This document shows, piece by piece, positions 34,758 through 40,886 of a DNA stretch of 40,886 nucleotides. Position numbers and translations under genes: made by a program. How positions within the stretch are numbered: position 1 is the first letter of the stretch; each line of letters begins with the position of its first letter. The stretch spans positions 274,599 through 315,484 of the forward strand of contig JAQZBR010000003.1 of assembly GCA_029237775.1 (NCBI GenBank), given 5' to 3'. Under the pieces are notes generated by a model, which saw only the letters and a list, made by a program, of their open reading frames with translations, did no database searches and had not been told where the DNA came from. The DNA comes from Bacteroidota bacterium. GTDB lineage: Bacteria; Bacteroidota; Bacteroidia; 2-12-FULL-35-15.

Positions 34758-35231
34758 TTATGCCTTTATGTCTTTCAGGTCGATTCCATTGGGAACAAAA
34801 GGCGTTGCATCTCCGCCATTGCGAACTATATCACGTACAATTGTCGAGTTTATTGCAGATAGCTCAGGAATAGGCAAAATAAAAACTGTTTCGATTTCGG
34901 GAGCCATCATATTATTATTTTGTGCGATGGCTTTTTCAAACTCAAAATCCGCTGAAGTACGCAATCCGCGCAGGATGAACTTGGCGTTCATCTTTTTGCA
35001 AAAATCAATGGTAAGCCCGGTGTACGTTTCCACTCTTACATTGGCTTCGTTTTTAAAAACCTGACGAATCCATTTTTCGCGTTGTTCCAAACTGAAAAAA
35101 CTTTGCTTGTTGCTGTTCTTTCCTATCGCAATAATTATCTCATCAAACAAAGGCAGTGCCCGTTGTAGTATGTTTTCATGTCCCTTTGTGATAGGGTCGA
35201 ATGAACCGGGAAATATCGCTATGCGTTTCAT
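34758..35231 (-). CDS. coaD: phosphopantetheine adenylyltransferase
   Basis: 157 residues, normal CoaD length. Catalyses ATP + 4'-phosphopantetheine to dephospho-CoA, the penultimate CoA step (family knowledge). The nucleotidyltransferase motif GSFDPITKGHENIL occupies 9-22 with the TxGH signature at 15-18. RGLRTSADFEFEKAIAQ and NNNMMAPEIETVFI are the conserved central stretches, and the ISSTxVR-type region appears as INSTIVRDIV. It lies 30 bases after rsmD on the same strand, a common pairing in many bacteria. A TATATTCG box at 35257-35250 may give it an additional start of its own. Confidence 0.95.
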   Translation of the reverse strand: MKRIAIFPGSFDPITKGHENILQRALPLFDEIIIAIGKNSNKQSFFSLEQREKWIRQVFKNEANVRVETYTGLTIDFCKKMNAKFILRGLRTSADFEFEKAIAQNNNMMAPEIETVFILPIPELSAINSTIVRDIVRNGGDATPFVPNGIDLKDIKA

Positions 35232-35249
35232 AATGTATGTGTAGTTATA

Positions 35250-35257
35250 CGAATATA
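35250..35257 (-). promoter_or_regulatory. candidate -7 box TATATTCG before coaD
   Basis: TAnnTTCG variant on the - strand in the 30-base rsmD-coaD gap, 18 bases before the coaD ATG. The -33 element would lie inside rsmD and was not recognised. Confidence 0.35.
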
Positions 35258-35261
35258 ATGA

Positions 35262-35804
35262 TTAGCCCTCAATTCTGAAAATGGCGAAGTTGACATTGCC
35301 ATATTTTCGTTTTTCCTTAAAATGTTCCTGATTGCTTAAATCCGTGGAAGGTCCGTGCTCTACGATCAGCCAGCCGTTTTTTCTGAGCAATCCTTTTTCA
35401 AATACCAAAGGTGCAATCATTGGTATCTTTTCCAGATCATACGGAGGGTCCGCAAAAATTATATCATATGTTTCAGTGTTATTCTTGAGAAATGAGAATG
35501 CATCAGCTTTGATAACCCGGGCCTTTGGCAGTTTAAAAGCTTCAATTGTTTTTTTTATAAAGGAAGTACACAGGTAGCTGTCGTCTACACTAATAATGTC
35601 TGTACTCCCACGTGAAAGAAATTCATAGGTTATGTTTCCTGTGCCTGAAAAAAGATCCAGCACTTTAAGTCCTTCAAATTCAAAATGGTTATTAAGAATG
35701 TTAAAGATGCTTTCTTTAGCAAAATCTGTGGTTGGTCGCACAGGTAAATTTTTGGGAGCATGCACAACCCTGCTTTTGTGTGTGCCGCTGATAATGCGAA
35801 TCAT
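35262..35804 (-). CDS. rsmD: 16S rRNA guanine-N2 methyltransferase
   Basis: 180 residues. SAM-dependent enzyme that methylates G966 of 16S rRNA (family knowledge). MIRIISGTHKSRVV and RPTTDFAKESIFNIL (23-37) are the RsmD opening, DLFSGTGNIT at 50-59 is the SAM-binding motif I, and ADPPYDL at 118-124 is the catalytic DPPY motif for exocyclic amine methylation. Length is typical. It overlaps the DUF3822 gene by four bases (35801-35804, ATGA) and precedes coaD by 30 bases. Cytoplasmic. Confidence 0.93.
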   Translation of the reverse strand: MIRIISGTHKSRVVHAPKNLPVRPTTDFAKESIFNILNNHFEFEGLKVLDLFSGTGNITYEFLSRGSTDIISVDDSYLCTSFIKKTIEAFKLPKARVIKADAFSFLKNNTETYDIIFADPPYDLEKIPMIAPLVFEKGLLRKNGWLIVEHGPSTDLSNQEHFKEKRKYGNVNFAIFRIEG

Positions 35805-36676
35805 AAAAGATATTTATTGAAAAGAGAAAAATAGAAATGTTTAGGGAACGTTTGCAGCTGATAACTGTATTCGGCACTGTCGGCTCGCTCACCAAATTTA
35901 AGGTTCCGTATATATTTTTGAGAAAGTGTAAAGATCGCTGATGTTCTTTCTATCTCTCCAAGTAAAAGAGTCTCGATGTTCTCCGGATTCAGGTGTAGCT
36001 GTTCGCAAACGAAAAGAACATAATAAATGAAGTCTTCTGCAGTTTGGTAATTGAATGTGTTGTAAAAAATTAACTTTTTACCTTCAATAACAATTGTTTC
36101 AAGGTGTGATGCCTGAACGTGAATGAATAATTTCTTCTTGGTCTGGTTCTTATTCTGACTTAGAAGGTCTTCAATCAGGGCACTGGAAAAATGGTGATAA
36201 TTTATTTTACTGTAATAACTGTCAAGTTTCGACTTTAGACTAAAGGGGAGAGCGTAAACATTTTTCGTTTCTATATTTCTTATCTCATCGATCATTATAA
36301 GCTCATCACCCTGAAGTGATGTGTTAAACTTAAGATAGGTCTTCTTCTTATCACTTTCAAATAATGCTGAAGGTACAAGTGTAGATAGATTATTAACCAC
36401 CGAGCAGGTTACTGAGCGGTATTTTCTGTCAATGAATTTACTTTCATTTCTTGCAAGTTCAAAGAGATCGGAAACAACTTCCGGATTATAGATCTGCTGA
36501 AAACTGTAATATTCGAAAGCAATGTATTTGTTTTTTTCTTTGTCATAGACAATGGCGAATAAGCCATCGTTCCCGATCTGAAGCACAAGGTGAAAATCTG
36601 CCAGCCGCTCAATGTCGAATGCTTCATCGACAAATGAATTGATCTGACGTATTTTGGTTTTTAATTCGGTTGTCAT
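35801..36676 (-). CDS. DUF3822 family protein
   Basis: 291 residues, function unknown. The family is largely restricted to Bacteroidota and is usually found beside rsmD (family knowledge), as here. Visible features are LADFHLVLQIGNDGLFAIVYDK near 20-41, FSSALIEDLLSQNK near 158, KKLFIHVQASHLETIVIEGKK near 175-195 and LLLGEIERTSAIFTLSQKYI near 236. The two-lobed order of beta strands loosely recalls actin/PilM-like ATPases, but I see no definite nucleotide motif and do not assign one. No signal peptide. It is coupled by ATGA overlaps to the lipoprotein gene before it and to rsmD after it. Confidence 0.8.
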   Translation of the reverse strand: MTTELKTKIRQINSFVDEAFDIERLADFHLVLQIGNDGLFAIVYDKEKNKYIAFEYYSFQQIYNPEVVSDLFELARNESKFIDRKYRSVTCSVVNNLSTLVPSALFESDKKKTYLKFNTSLQGDELIMIDEIRNIETKNVYALPFSLKSKLDSYYSKINYHHFSSALIEDLLSQNKNQTKKKLFIHVQASHLETIVIEGKKLIFYNTFNYQTAEDFIYYVLFVCEQLHLNPENIETLLLGEIERTSAIFTLSQKYIRNLKFGERADSAEYSYQLQTFPKHFYFSLFNKYLL

Positions 36677-37017
36677 TTATCAATATGATATGTTAAGGTT
36701 GCATCCCTGTAACCTGCATAATTTCTTACAAGGCGGCCATCAACAATGATACCGCCCCTCACCCAAAGAGAATCTCCTGAATTCACCACGGTAGTATCTC
36801 CGCCAGCATTTAAAAGGATAAGTGAAATGTCGGTATTGCCACTAACAGTATAGATCTGCGAAAGTTCATTTCCTGAAGAGCCATTAATTGAGAATGTATA
36901 AAAGTTTCTATCGCTGATGTTCGAAGTGCACTCCACCAAATGTTTTAAAGGATCCTGCTCCTTTTTGCAAGCAAGGAGAGCCATCAAAACTAAAGCTATG
37001 GAAATTCTTTTTCTCAT
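36673..37017 (-). CDS. small putative lipoprotein
   Basis: The frame is open further upstream, but the start at the ATG ending at 37017 gives a clean lipoprotein signal: MRKRISIALVLMALLACKKE, with a lipobox LLAC and Cys17. The protein is 114 residues. The mature part is rich in Asp, Ser and Gly and contains FYTFSINGSSGNELSQIYTV and a beta-type ending LTYHIDK; no known domain is recognised. An exact -7 box lies 5 bases upstream of this ATG, which supports the choice. Expected to be attached to the periplasmic or outer-membrane lipid layer. It leads the DUF3822-rsmD-coaD run, overlapping DUF3822 by four bases. Confidence 0.7.
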   Translation of the reverse strand: MRKRISIALVLMALLACKKEQDPLKHLVECTSNISDRNFYTFSINGSSGNELSQIYTVSGNTDISLILLNAGGDTTVVNSGDSLWVRGGIIVDGRLVRNYAGYRDATLTYHIDK

Positions 37018-37022
37018 TCTTA

Positions 37023-37030
37023 CAAAGATA
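37023..37030 (-). promoter_or_regulatory. -7 box TATCTTTG, 5 bases from the lipoprotein start
   Basis: Exact TAnnTTTG on the - strand, followed by 5 bases and the ATG ending at 37017. It would drive the lipoprotein-DUF3822-rsmD(-coaD) transcript as a leaderless or nearly leaderless mRNA. No clear -33 TTG. Confidence 0.6.
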
Positions 37031-37042
37031 TATTTTTTATCC

Positions 37043-37073
37043 TTGGAAGCCCTCTCCCTTATTTGTAAATTCG
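37043..37073 (+). promoter_or_regulatory. candidate promoter TTG-N20-TAAATTCG for the RecD-like gene
   Basis: TTG at 37043-37045 and TAAATTCG at 37066-37073 with 20 bases between. The start codon TTG at 37098 lies 24 bases downstream. It is divergent from the lipoprotein promoter in the same 80-base gap. Confidence 0.45.
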
Positions 37074-37097
37074 CCCCTCTTTTAATAAAGAACCCAA

Positions 37098-38528
37098 TTG
37101 GAACATCAGGAATTCGCACGTATTTTATTGGATTTTTTCCCTTTCGAAACTACGTCAGGGCAGCGAGCCTTAATGACCAAACTTTCGGAATTTATACTGG
37201 GACGAAATTCGGATCACATCTTTGTTTTAAAAGGATATGCAGGAACCGGAAAAACTACTCTTGTGAGTTCGCTCGTTAAGGCTATGCCGGCACTGAACGG
37301 GAAAACCATGTTGCTCGCTCCGACAGGCAGGGCAGCAAAGGTTCTTTCGAACTATACGAAGAAGCCGGCTTTCACAATTCATAAAAAGATCTATATCCGC
37401 AGATCAAATGAGGAAGGAGGATTTGCTTTTCACCTTCAGCAGAATTTACATACGAATACGATTTTTATTGTCGATGAGGCATCGATGATTTCTAATAGCG
37501 GAGGATTGACCAAGGGAGGTTTATTCGGAGGGGGAAGTTTGCTTGATGACCTGATCGAATATGTGTTTAGCGGAACGAATTGCAAGCTCATTTTTATTGG
37601 CGATACAGCACAGCTTCCTCCGGTAGGCATGGACGTGAGTCCTGCCTTGAATATCGAATTTCTAAAAGCCTCCTATTCGTTCCAGATAGATTCTTTTGAA
37701 CTGACTGAAGTGGTCCGGCAGACGAACGATTCTGGAATCCTTACAAATGCAACAGCACTGAGAGATCAGATTAAAGGAGATGATGATCTTCAGCCGCATT
37801 TCGATGTGAATAATTTCAAGGACGTGTTAAGAATTGATGGTTCGGAGCTGGAAGATGCCTTAAACGAAGCCTATAATAAATTCGGTGCTGAAGACACGAT
37901 GATCGTTTGCCGATCAAATAAACGCGCAAATATTTATAACCAGCAAATCAGAGCAAGGATCAGGTGGCAGGAAAGTGAACTGTCAGCAGGTGATTATATG
38001 ATGGTGGTAAAAAACAACTATTTCTGGCTTCCTGAAAAAGAATCAAAGGCAGGCTTTATTGCGAATGGTGATATTATTGAAATATTAAGGGTAGGCAAGA
38101 TGCAGGAAATGCATGGTTTTCGTTTCGCAGATGTGAGAATAAGAATGATTGATTACCCGGATGAACCTGACCTGGAGGTTCGCCTGCTTTTAGATACCAT
38201 AATGAGTGAAGCACCTGCATTATCGCAGGTTGAAAATAAAAAGCTGTTCGATTCGGTGATGCTTGATTATAATGATGTTGCGGACAGACGCTTACGGCTT
38301 CAAAAAGTTAAGGAAGATGGTTTTTTTAATGCTCTTCAGGTAAAGTTTGCTTATGCAGTTACCTGCCATAAAGCTCAGGGTGGACAATGGCCATGTGTTT
38401 TTGTAGAGCAGGGATATTTAACTGATGAAATGTTGAATGTTGAGTATTTACGATGGTTATATACTGCCATGACGAGGGCTTCACAGAAACTTTATCTGGT
38501 GAATTTCAATAAAGAATTTTATTCTTAG
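37098..38528 (+). CDS. RecD2-like ATP-dependent DNA helicase (superfamily 1)
   Basis: 476 residues. DNA helicase-type motor: Walker A GYAGTGKTTL at 46-55, APTGRAAKVL near 74-83 (motif Ia), Walker B VDEASM at 125-130, GDTAQLPPVG (motif III), and the C-terminal UvrD_C_2 part with TCHKAQGGQW at 422-431 and YTAMTRAS at 455-462. The start is unusual. The N-terminal LLDFFPFETTSGQRAL is the conserved Q-motif-like opening of this family, and an in-frame TAA at 37086-37088 leaves TTG at 37098 as the only usual start that includes it; the next ATG (37173) would remove it. It is shorter than full RecD2 because it lacks the N-terminal extension. The stop overlaps the converging gene. Confidence 0.88.
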   Translation: MEHQEFARILLDFFPFETTSGQRALMTKLSEFILGRNSDHIFVLKGYAGTGKTTLVSSLVKAMPALNGKTMLLAPTGRAAKVLSNYTKKPAFTIHKKIYIRRSNEEGGFAFHLQQNLHTNTIFIVDEASMISNSGGLTKGGLFGGGSLLDDLIEYVFSGTNCKLIFIGDTAQLPPVGMDVSPALNIEFLKASYSFQIDSFELTEVVRQTNDSGILTNATALRDQIKGDDDLQPHFDVNNFKDVLRIDGSELEDALNEAYNKFGAEDTMIVCRSNKRANIYNQQIRARIRWQESELSAGDYMMVVKNNYFWLPEKESKAGFIANGDIIEILRVGKMQEMHGFRFADVRIRMIDYPDEPDLEVRLLLDTIMSEAPALSQVENKKLFDSVMLDYNDVADRRLRLQKVKEDGFFNALQVKFAYAVTCHKAQGGQWPCVFVEQGYLTDEMLNVEYLRWLYTAMTRASQKLYLVNFNKEFYS

Positions 38529-38935
38529 TAGTCTTCCCGTTCACGTGCATTTCCCGTTTGCGCTTTAAAGTCGGGAAATGAAACTATAGAACCATTTCGA
38601 TCTCTCGCTTTAATATTTGAGAAAAACAGGGTGACAATGCCATCGAGCCTGGCAAGCTTTTGTTGCATGGGCTTAGAGATGAAGCACCCGGTGGTTTGTT
38701 CTGAATAGGCTAAACCTTTGACAGTTGTTTTAAGATCAAATGAAAGAACAGCTGTATCATTTATATTTCCATACACATCCTTACAAACAAGACGGAAATT
38801 TACATCGTCATAAAAAACAGAATGGAGAGTCCCCTGTCTTTGAACCTTTATCGTACCATGACTAATCTCAGACGTGTCTTGTGAAAAGGTTGCTGAAGTA
38901 AACAGAATTAAACAAAGGCTAAGAAAATGTTTCAT
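38525..38935 (-). CDS. small secreted protein of unknown function
   Basis: 136 residues. Signal peptide of about 18 residues (FLSLCLILFTSATFSQ), then a mature part of mostly beta character with HSVFYDDVNFRLVCKDVYGN and VLSFDLKTTVKGLAYSE. Two Cys in the mature part could form a disulfide. The middle (KGLAYSEQTTGCFISKPMQQ) loosely resembles GldM C-terminal/Ig-like beta modules, but I make no assignment. Its stop codon (TAA, complement of 38525-38527) interlocks with the TAG (38526-38528) of the converging helicase gene. A -7 box lies 14 bases upstream of the ATG. Confidence 0.68.
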   Translation of the reverse strand: MKHFLSLCLILFTSATFSQDTSEISHGTIKVQRQGTLHSVFYDDVNFRLVCKDVYGNINDTAVLSFDLKTTVKGLAYSEQTTGCFISKPMQQKLARLDGIVTLFFSNIKARDRNGSIVSFPDFKAQTGNAREREDY

Positions 38936-38949
38936 GTGATTTTACGGGA

Positions 38950-38957
38950 CAAATATA
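38950..38957 (-). promoter_or_regulatory. -7 box TATATTTG before the small secreted protein gene
   Basis: Exact TAnnTTTG on the - strand, 14 bases upstream of the ATG ending at 38935. It lies in a 130-base divergent gap (38936-39065) that also holds the M43 gene promoter candidate. No -33 TTG recognised. Confidence 0.55.
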
Positions 38958-38997
38958 AGATCAATACTTAATAATACCGATTGCTCTAAAAAAAAGC

Positions 38998-39027
38998 TTG
39001 TTAAATCGGTCTTTTTTGTTAACTTCA
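38998..39027 (+). promoter_or_regulatory. candidate promoter TTG-N19-TAACTTCA before the M43 peptidase gene
   Basis: TTG at 38998-39000 and TAACTTCA at 39020-39027 with 19 bases between. The -7 box departs from TAnnTTTG at its last two bases (CA for TG). The ATG at 39066 is 38 bases downstream. Confidence 0.35.
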
Positions 39028-39065
39028 CACTACATAGAACTATTTCACTTTCTAATTTATTATTC

Positions 39066-40886
39066 ATGAAGTTAAAATTACGCGGCCTCATCCTGGGTCT
39101 TATTCTCGCGTCTCCATTTGTTGGGGTGGCACAAACTAATCATCCGTTAAACGGAAATACTGAACGCTGCAAGTCGGCTGTTTTGCATCATCAGTTGATG
39201 CAGTCCGATCCTCAGTATGCTGCAAGGATACAGGCAGATGAAGCGCAAATAAGACAAATTGCAAGTTCGGGCCAAAGATCTGGTGGTATTTATACAATTC
39301 CGGTTGTTGTTCATGTATTACATAAAGGTGAAGCTGTTGGCACAACAACAAATATTTCAGATGCGCAAATCAATAGTGCTATTGCTAATTTAAATGATTG
39401 CTATAGCGGAGCCGGATCTTATCTAACTGACATTGAAGTTCAGTTTCAGTTAGCAAGCCGTGATCCTTTTTGTGCAGCTACAACAGGAATTGTTCGTGTA
39501 AACGCATCATCCACCTCGGATTATGCGACAAACGGAATAACCTCGTCCAACGAAACCACTATCAAAGCTTTAAGCAGATGGCCGAATTCCGAATACTATA
39601 ATATATGGATCGTAAGTGAGATCGATGGAAATAATGGAGGTTCGGGAACGCAAGGATATGCTTATTTCCCGGGTGCTTCGTCAACCTATGATGGTGCCGT
39701 AATTTTATACAATTCTTTTGGATATGATCCGAACGGCACAATTGGCTATACACTTAAATCATACACTCGTCATAATGCAACAGCAAACCACGAGCTGGGA
39801 CATGCCTTTAATCTTTACCATACGTTTGAAGGTGATGATGCTGATGATGACGGGGTTGCTGATCAGTGCCCGACAAACGCGGTTTGTGCTACTGATGGAG
39901 ACCAATGTTGCGATACCGAAGCTCATAACAGAGATGATGGCGATTGCGGATCAACAGGTTCTAGCTGTACAGGTCAGAGTCTTGTCAATGTAGTTCAAAA
40001 TATTATGGCATATTCTTCTGATGTATGCCAGGTAATGTTCACTGCAGATCAAAAAACAAGAATGAGGGCTGCTATTTCAACCTCAAGGGCTTCATTGTTG
40101 ACCTCTCCGGCTTTATTACCCGTGACGGGCTCTTCACCATCTGTCACAAAACTATGTTCACCTCAATCAACCAACCTCATTAATAATGCAGGTATGGGAG
40201 TTTATGGCCTTACTATCGGCAGTACCTCTTATTCTTCAAGCGGAACAGTCGCTGATGGTGGCTTTAGAAACAACTGGTGTGGCAATTTTAGCCTGGCAAC
40301 CGGCACTTTGTATTCAATTACCGTTAAGAACAATACAGTAAATCCTGAAAAAGTCAAAGTGTATATAGATTACAATAACAACGGAGATTTTTCAGATGCG
40401 GGGGAAAATGTATATTCTGATAATACAGGCGGTTCTACTCATACCGGAAGCTTTACAACCATTGCTTCTCCTGTTACAGGACAGCCTGTTTGGATAAGAG
40501 TGATCTCAGATTTTTCAAATAACACCATTTCAAGTTCGTGTTATACACCTCAATACGGACAAGTAGAAGATTTTTCTGTGACATTTACAGGCGGATGTAC
40601 TGCTCCAACAATTTCCTCAACCACTCCGGGTAGTCGCTGCGGAACAGGGACAGTTACTCTGGCGGCAGCTGCTAGCGCAGGAACATTGAATTGGTATTCA
40701 GTAAGTACAGGCGGAACAAGCCTTGGAACAGGCACTTCATTTACAACACCGAGCATTAGCACAACAACAACATATTATGTTGATGCCACAAATGGCGGAT
40801 GTACATCAGCAAGGACTGCGGTTCTGGCTACAATAAATGCAGCACCTTCTGTTGCTTCAACAACACCTGGTAACCGTTGCGGAACA
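39066..40886 (+). CDS. secreted M43 (cytophagalysin/pappalysin) metallopeptidase with GEVED and Ig-like repeats, truncated at the window edge
   Basis: 607 codons are open with no stop before the edge. Signal peptide about 1-23 (GLILGLILASPFVGVAQ). The propeptide-like part has IYTIPVVVHVLHKGE, typical of M43. The zinc motif HELGHAFNLYH runs from His242 to His252 (ligands His242, His246, His252; Glu243 catalytic), and the Met-turn appears as NIMAYSSDVC. A GEVED domain follows, with KVYIDYNNNGDFSDAGENVY and GQVEDFSV. Then Ig-like (Ig_7-type) units begin: STTPGSRCGTGTVTL and, 80 residues later, STTPGNRCGT. Such proteins usually end in a T9SS sorting domain (family knowledge), which would be outside the window. 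Extracellular protease. Confidence 0.88.
   Translation, partial: MKLKLRGLILGLILASPFVGVAQTNHPLNGNTERCKSAVLHHQLMQSDPQYAARIQADEAQIRQIASSGQRSGGIYTIPVVVHVLHKGEAVGTTTNISDAQINSAIANLNDCYSGAGSYLTDIEVQFQLASRDPFCAATTGIVRVNASSTSDYATNGITSSNETTIKALSRWPNSEYYNIWIVSEIDGNNGGSGTQGYAYFPGASSTYDGAVILYNSFGYDPNGTIGYTLKSYTRHNATANHELGHAFNLYHTFEGDDADDDGVADQCPTNAVCATDGDQCCDTEAHNRDDGDCGSTGSSCTGQSLVNVVQNIMAYSSDVCQVMFTADQKTRMRAAISTSRASLLTSPALLPVTGSSPSVTKLCSPQSTNLINNAGMGVYGLTIGSTSYSSSGTVADGGFRNNWCGNFSLATGTLYSITVKNNTVNPEKVKVYIDYNNNGDFSDAGENVYSDNTGGSTHTGSFTTIASPVTGQPVWIRVISDFSNNTISSSCYTPQYGQVEDFSVTFTGGCTAPTISSTTPGSRCGTGTVTLAAAASAGTLNWYSVSTGGTSLGTGTSFTTPSISTTTTYYVDATNGGCTSARTAVLATINAAPSVASTTPGNRCGT
40616..40886 (+). repeat. 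240-base tandem coding repeat (Ig-like units), second copy cut by the window edge
   Basis: The 31-base segment starting at 40616 recurs with several mismatches at 40856; both end with the same GCGGAACA. The period is 240 bases, exactly 80 codons, so unit 1 is 40616-40855 and unit 2 begins at 40856. At protein level the repeated start is STTPGSRCGT and STTPGNRCGT. Confidence 0.7.

Noticed and set aside
37018-37119. Upstream in-frame extension of the small lipoprotein gene (34 extra residues)
   Set aside because: It would cross the promoter region and the start of the divergent helicase gene, and would place the lipobox internally. The internal ATG gives a standard lipoprotein signal.
39718-39993. 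91-residue + strand open frame inside the M43 peptidase
   Set aside because: Alternative frame within the clear zinc-peptidase region; no family resemblance and no start signal.

Overview
The window comes from a member of the Bacteroidota. Three genes carry type IX secretion (T9SS) hallmarks or the related gliding-associated layout, one outer-membrane protein resembles PorG/DUF6089, several start regions carry the TAnnTTTG or TAnnTTCG -7 box of this phylum, Shine-Dalgarno sites are mostly absent, and a DUF3822 gene is present. Base composition is moderately AT-rich. Genus or species cannot be read from the sequence alone. No stretch longer than 300 bases lacks a gene, and I see no tRNA, rRNA, CRISPR array, insertion sequence or phage gene.

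Region 1 (about 1-21592, all + strand) is an exopolysaccharide/surface glycan locus of 19 complete genes plus the tail of one more. It has glycosyltransferases of the GT4 and GT2 types, a polysaccharide pyruvyl transferase, a membrane acyltransferase, an O-antigen ligase/polymerase-like protein, a polysaccharide deacetylase, a sugar N-formyltransferase, an extended SDR epimerase, a WecE-like sugar aminotransferase, an asparagine-synthase-type amidotransferase and a WcaF-like acetyltransferase. Genes overlap or lie a few bases apart. Possible internal boundaries with candidate promoters lie at 4044-4144 and 15006-15133.

Inside this locus (4145-12295) sits the most interesting part: a DUF4956 membrane protein, a VTC-type polyphosphate polymerase domain protein, a CotH-kinase protein with a chitobiase-type domain, the polymerase-like membrane protein, a second CotH-like protein fused to a parallel beta-helix, and an exported, C-terminally anchored metallophosphoesterase. 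I infer a phosphate-transfer module coupled to surface glycan assembly. The individual families are known; the way they work together is not established by the sequence.

Region 2 (21625-31424) holds an Asp/Glu racemase family gene and a PorG/DUF6089-like outer-membrane protein on the - strand. The + strand then carries an NAD(P)H-dependent flavin oxidoreductase of the nitronate monooxygenase/FabK type, an active/inactive M16 peptidase pair, a 1109-residue multi-domain surface protein with a gliding-associated C-terminal domain, and a T9SS type A cargo protein. A bidirectional terminator closes this block at 31442-31474.

Region 3 (31491-40886) is mainly housekeeping. It contains pyrE with an SRPBCC gene, a NUDIX hydrolase, a - strand run of lipoprotein, DUF3822, rsmD, coaD and a thioredoxin-fold protein without its active-site cysteines, a RecD-like helicase starting at TTG, a small secreted protein, and a truncated M43 metallopeptidase with Ig-like repeats running off the right edge. 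Several start codons in regions 2 and 3 lie only 4-5 bases from an exact -7 box, which suggests leaderless mRNAs.
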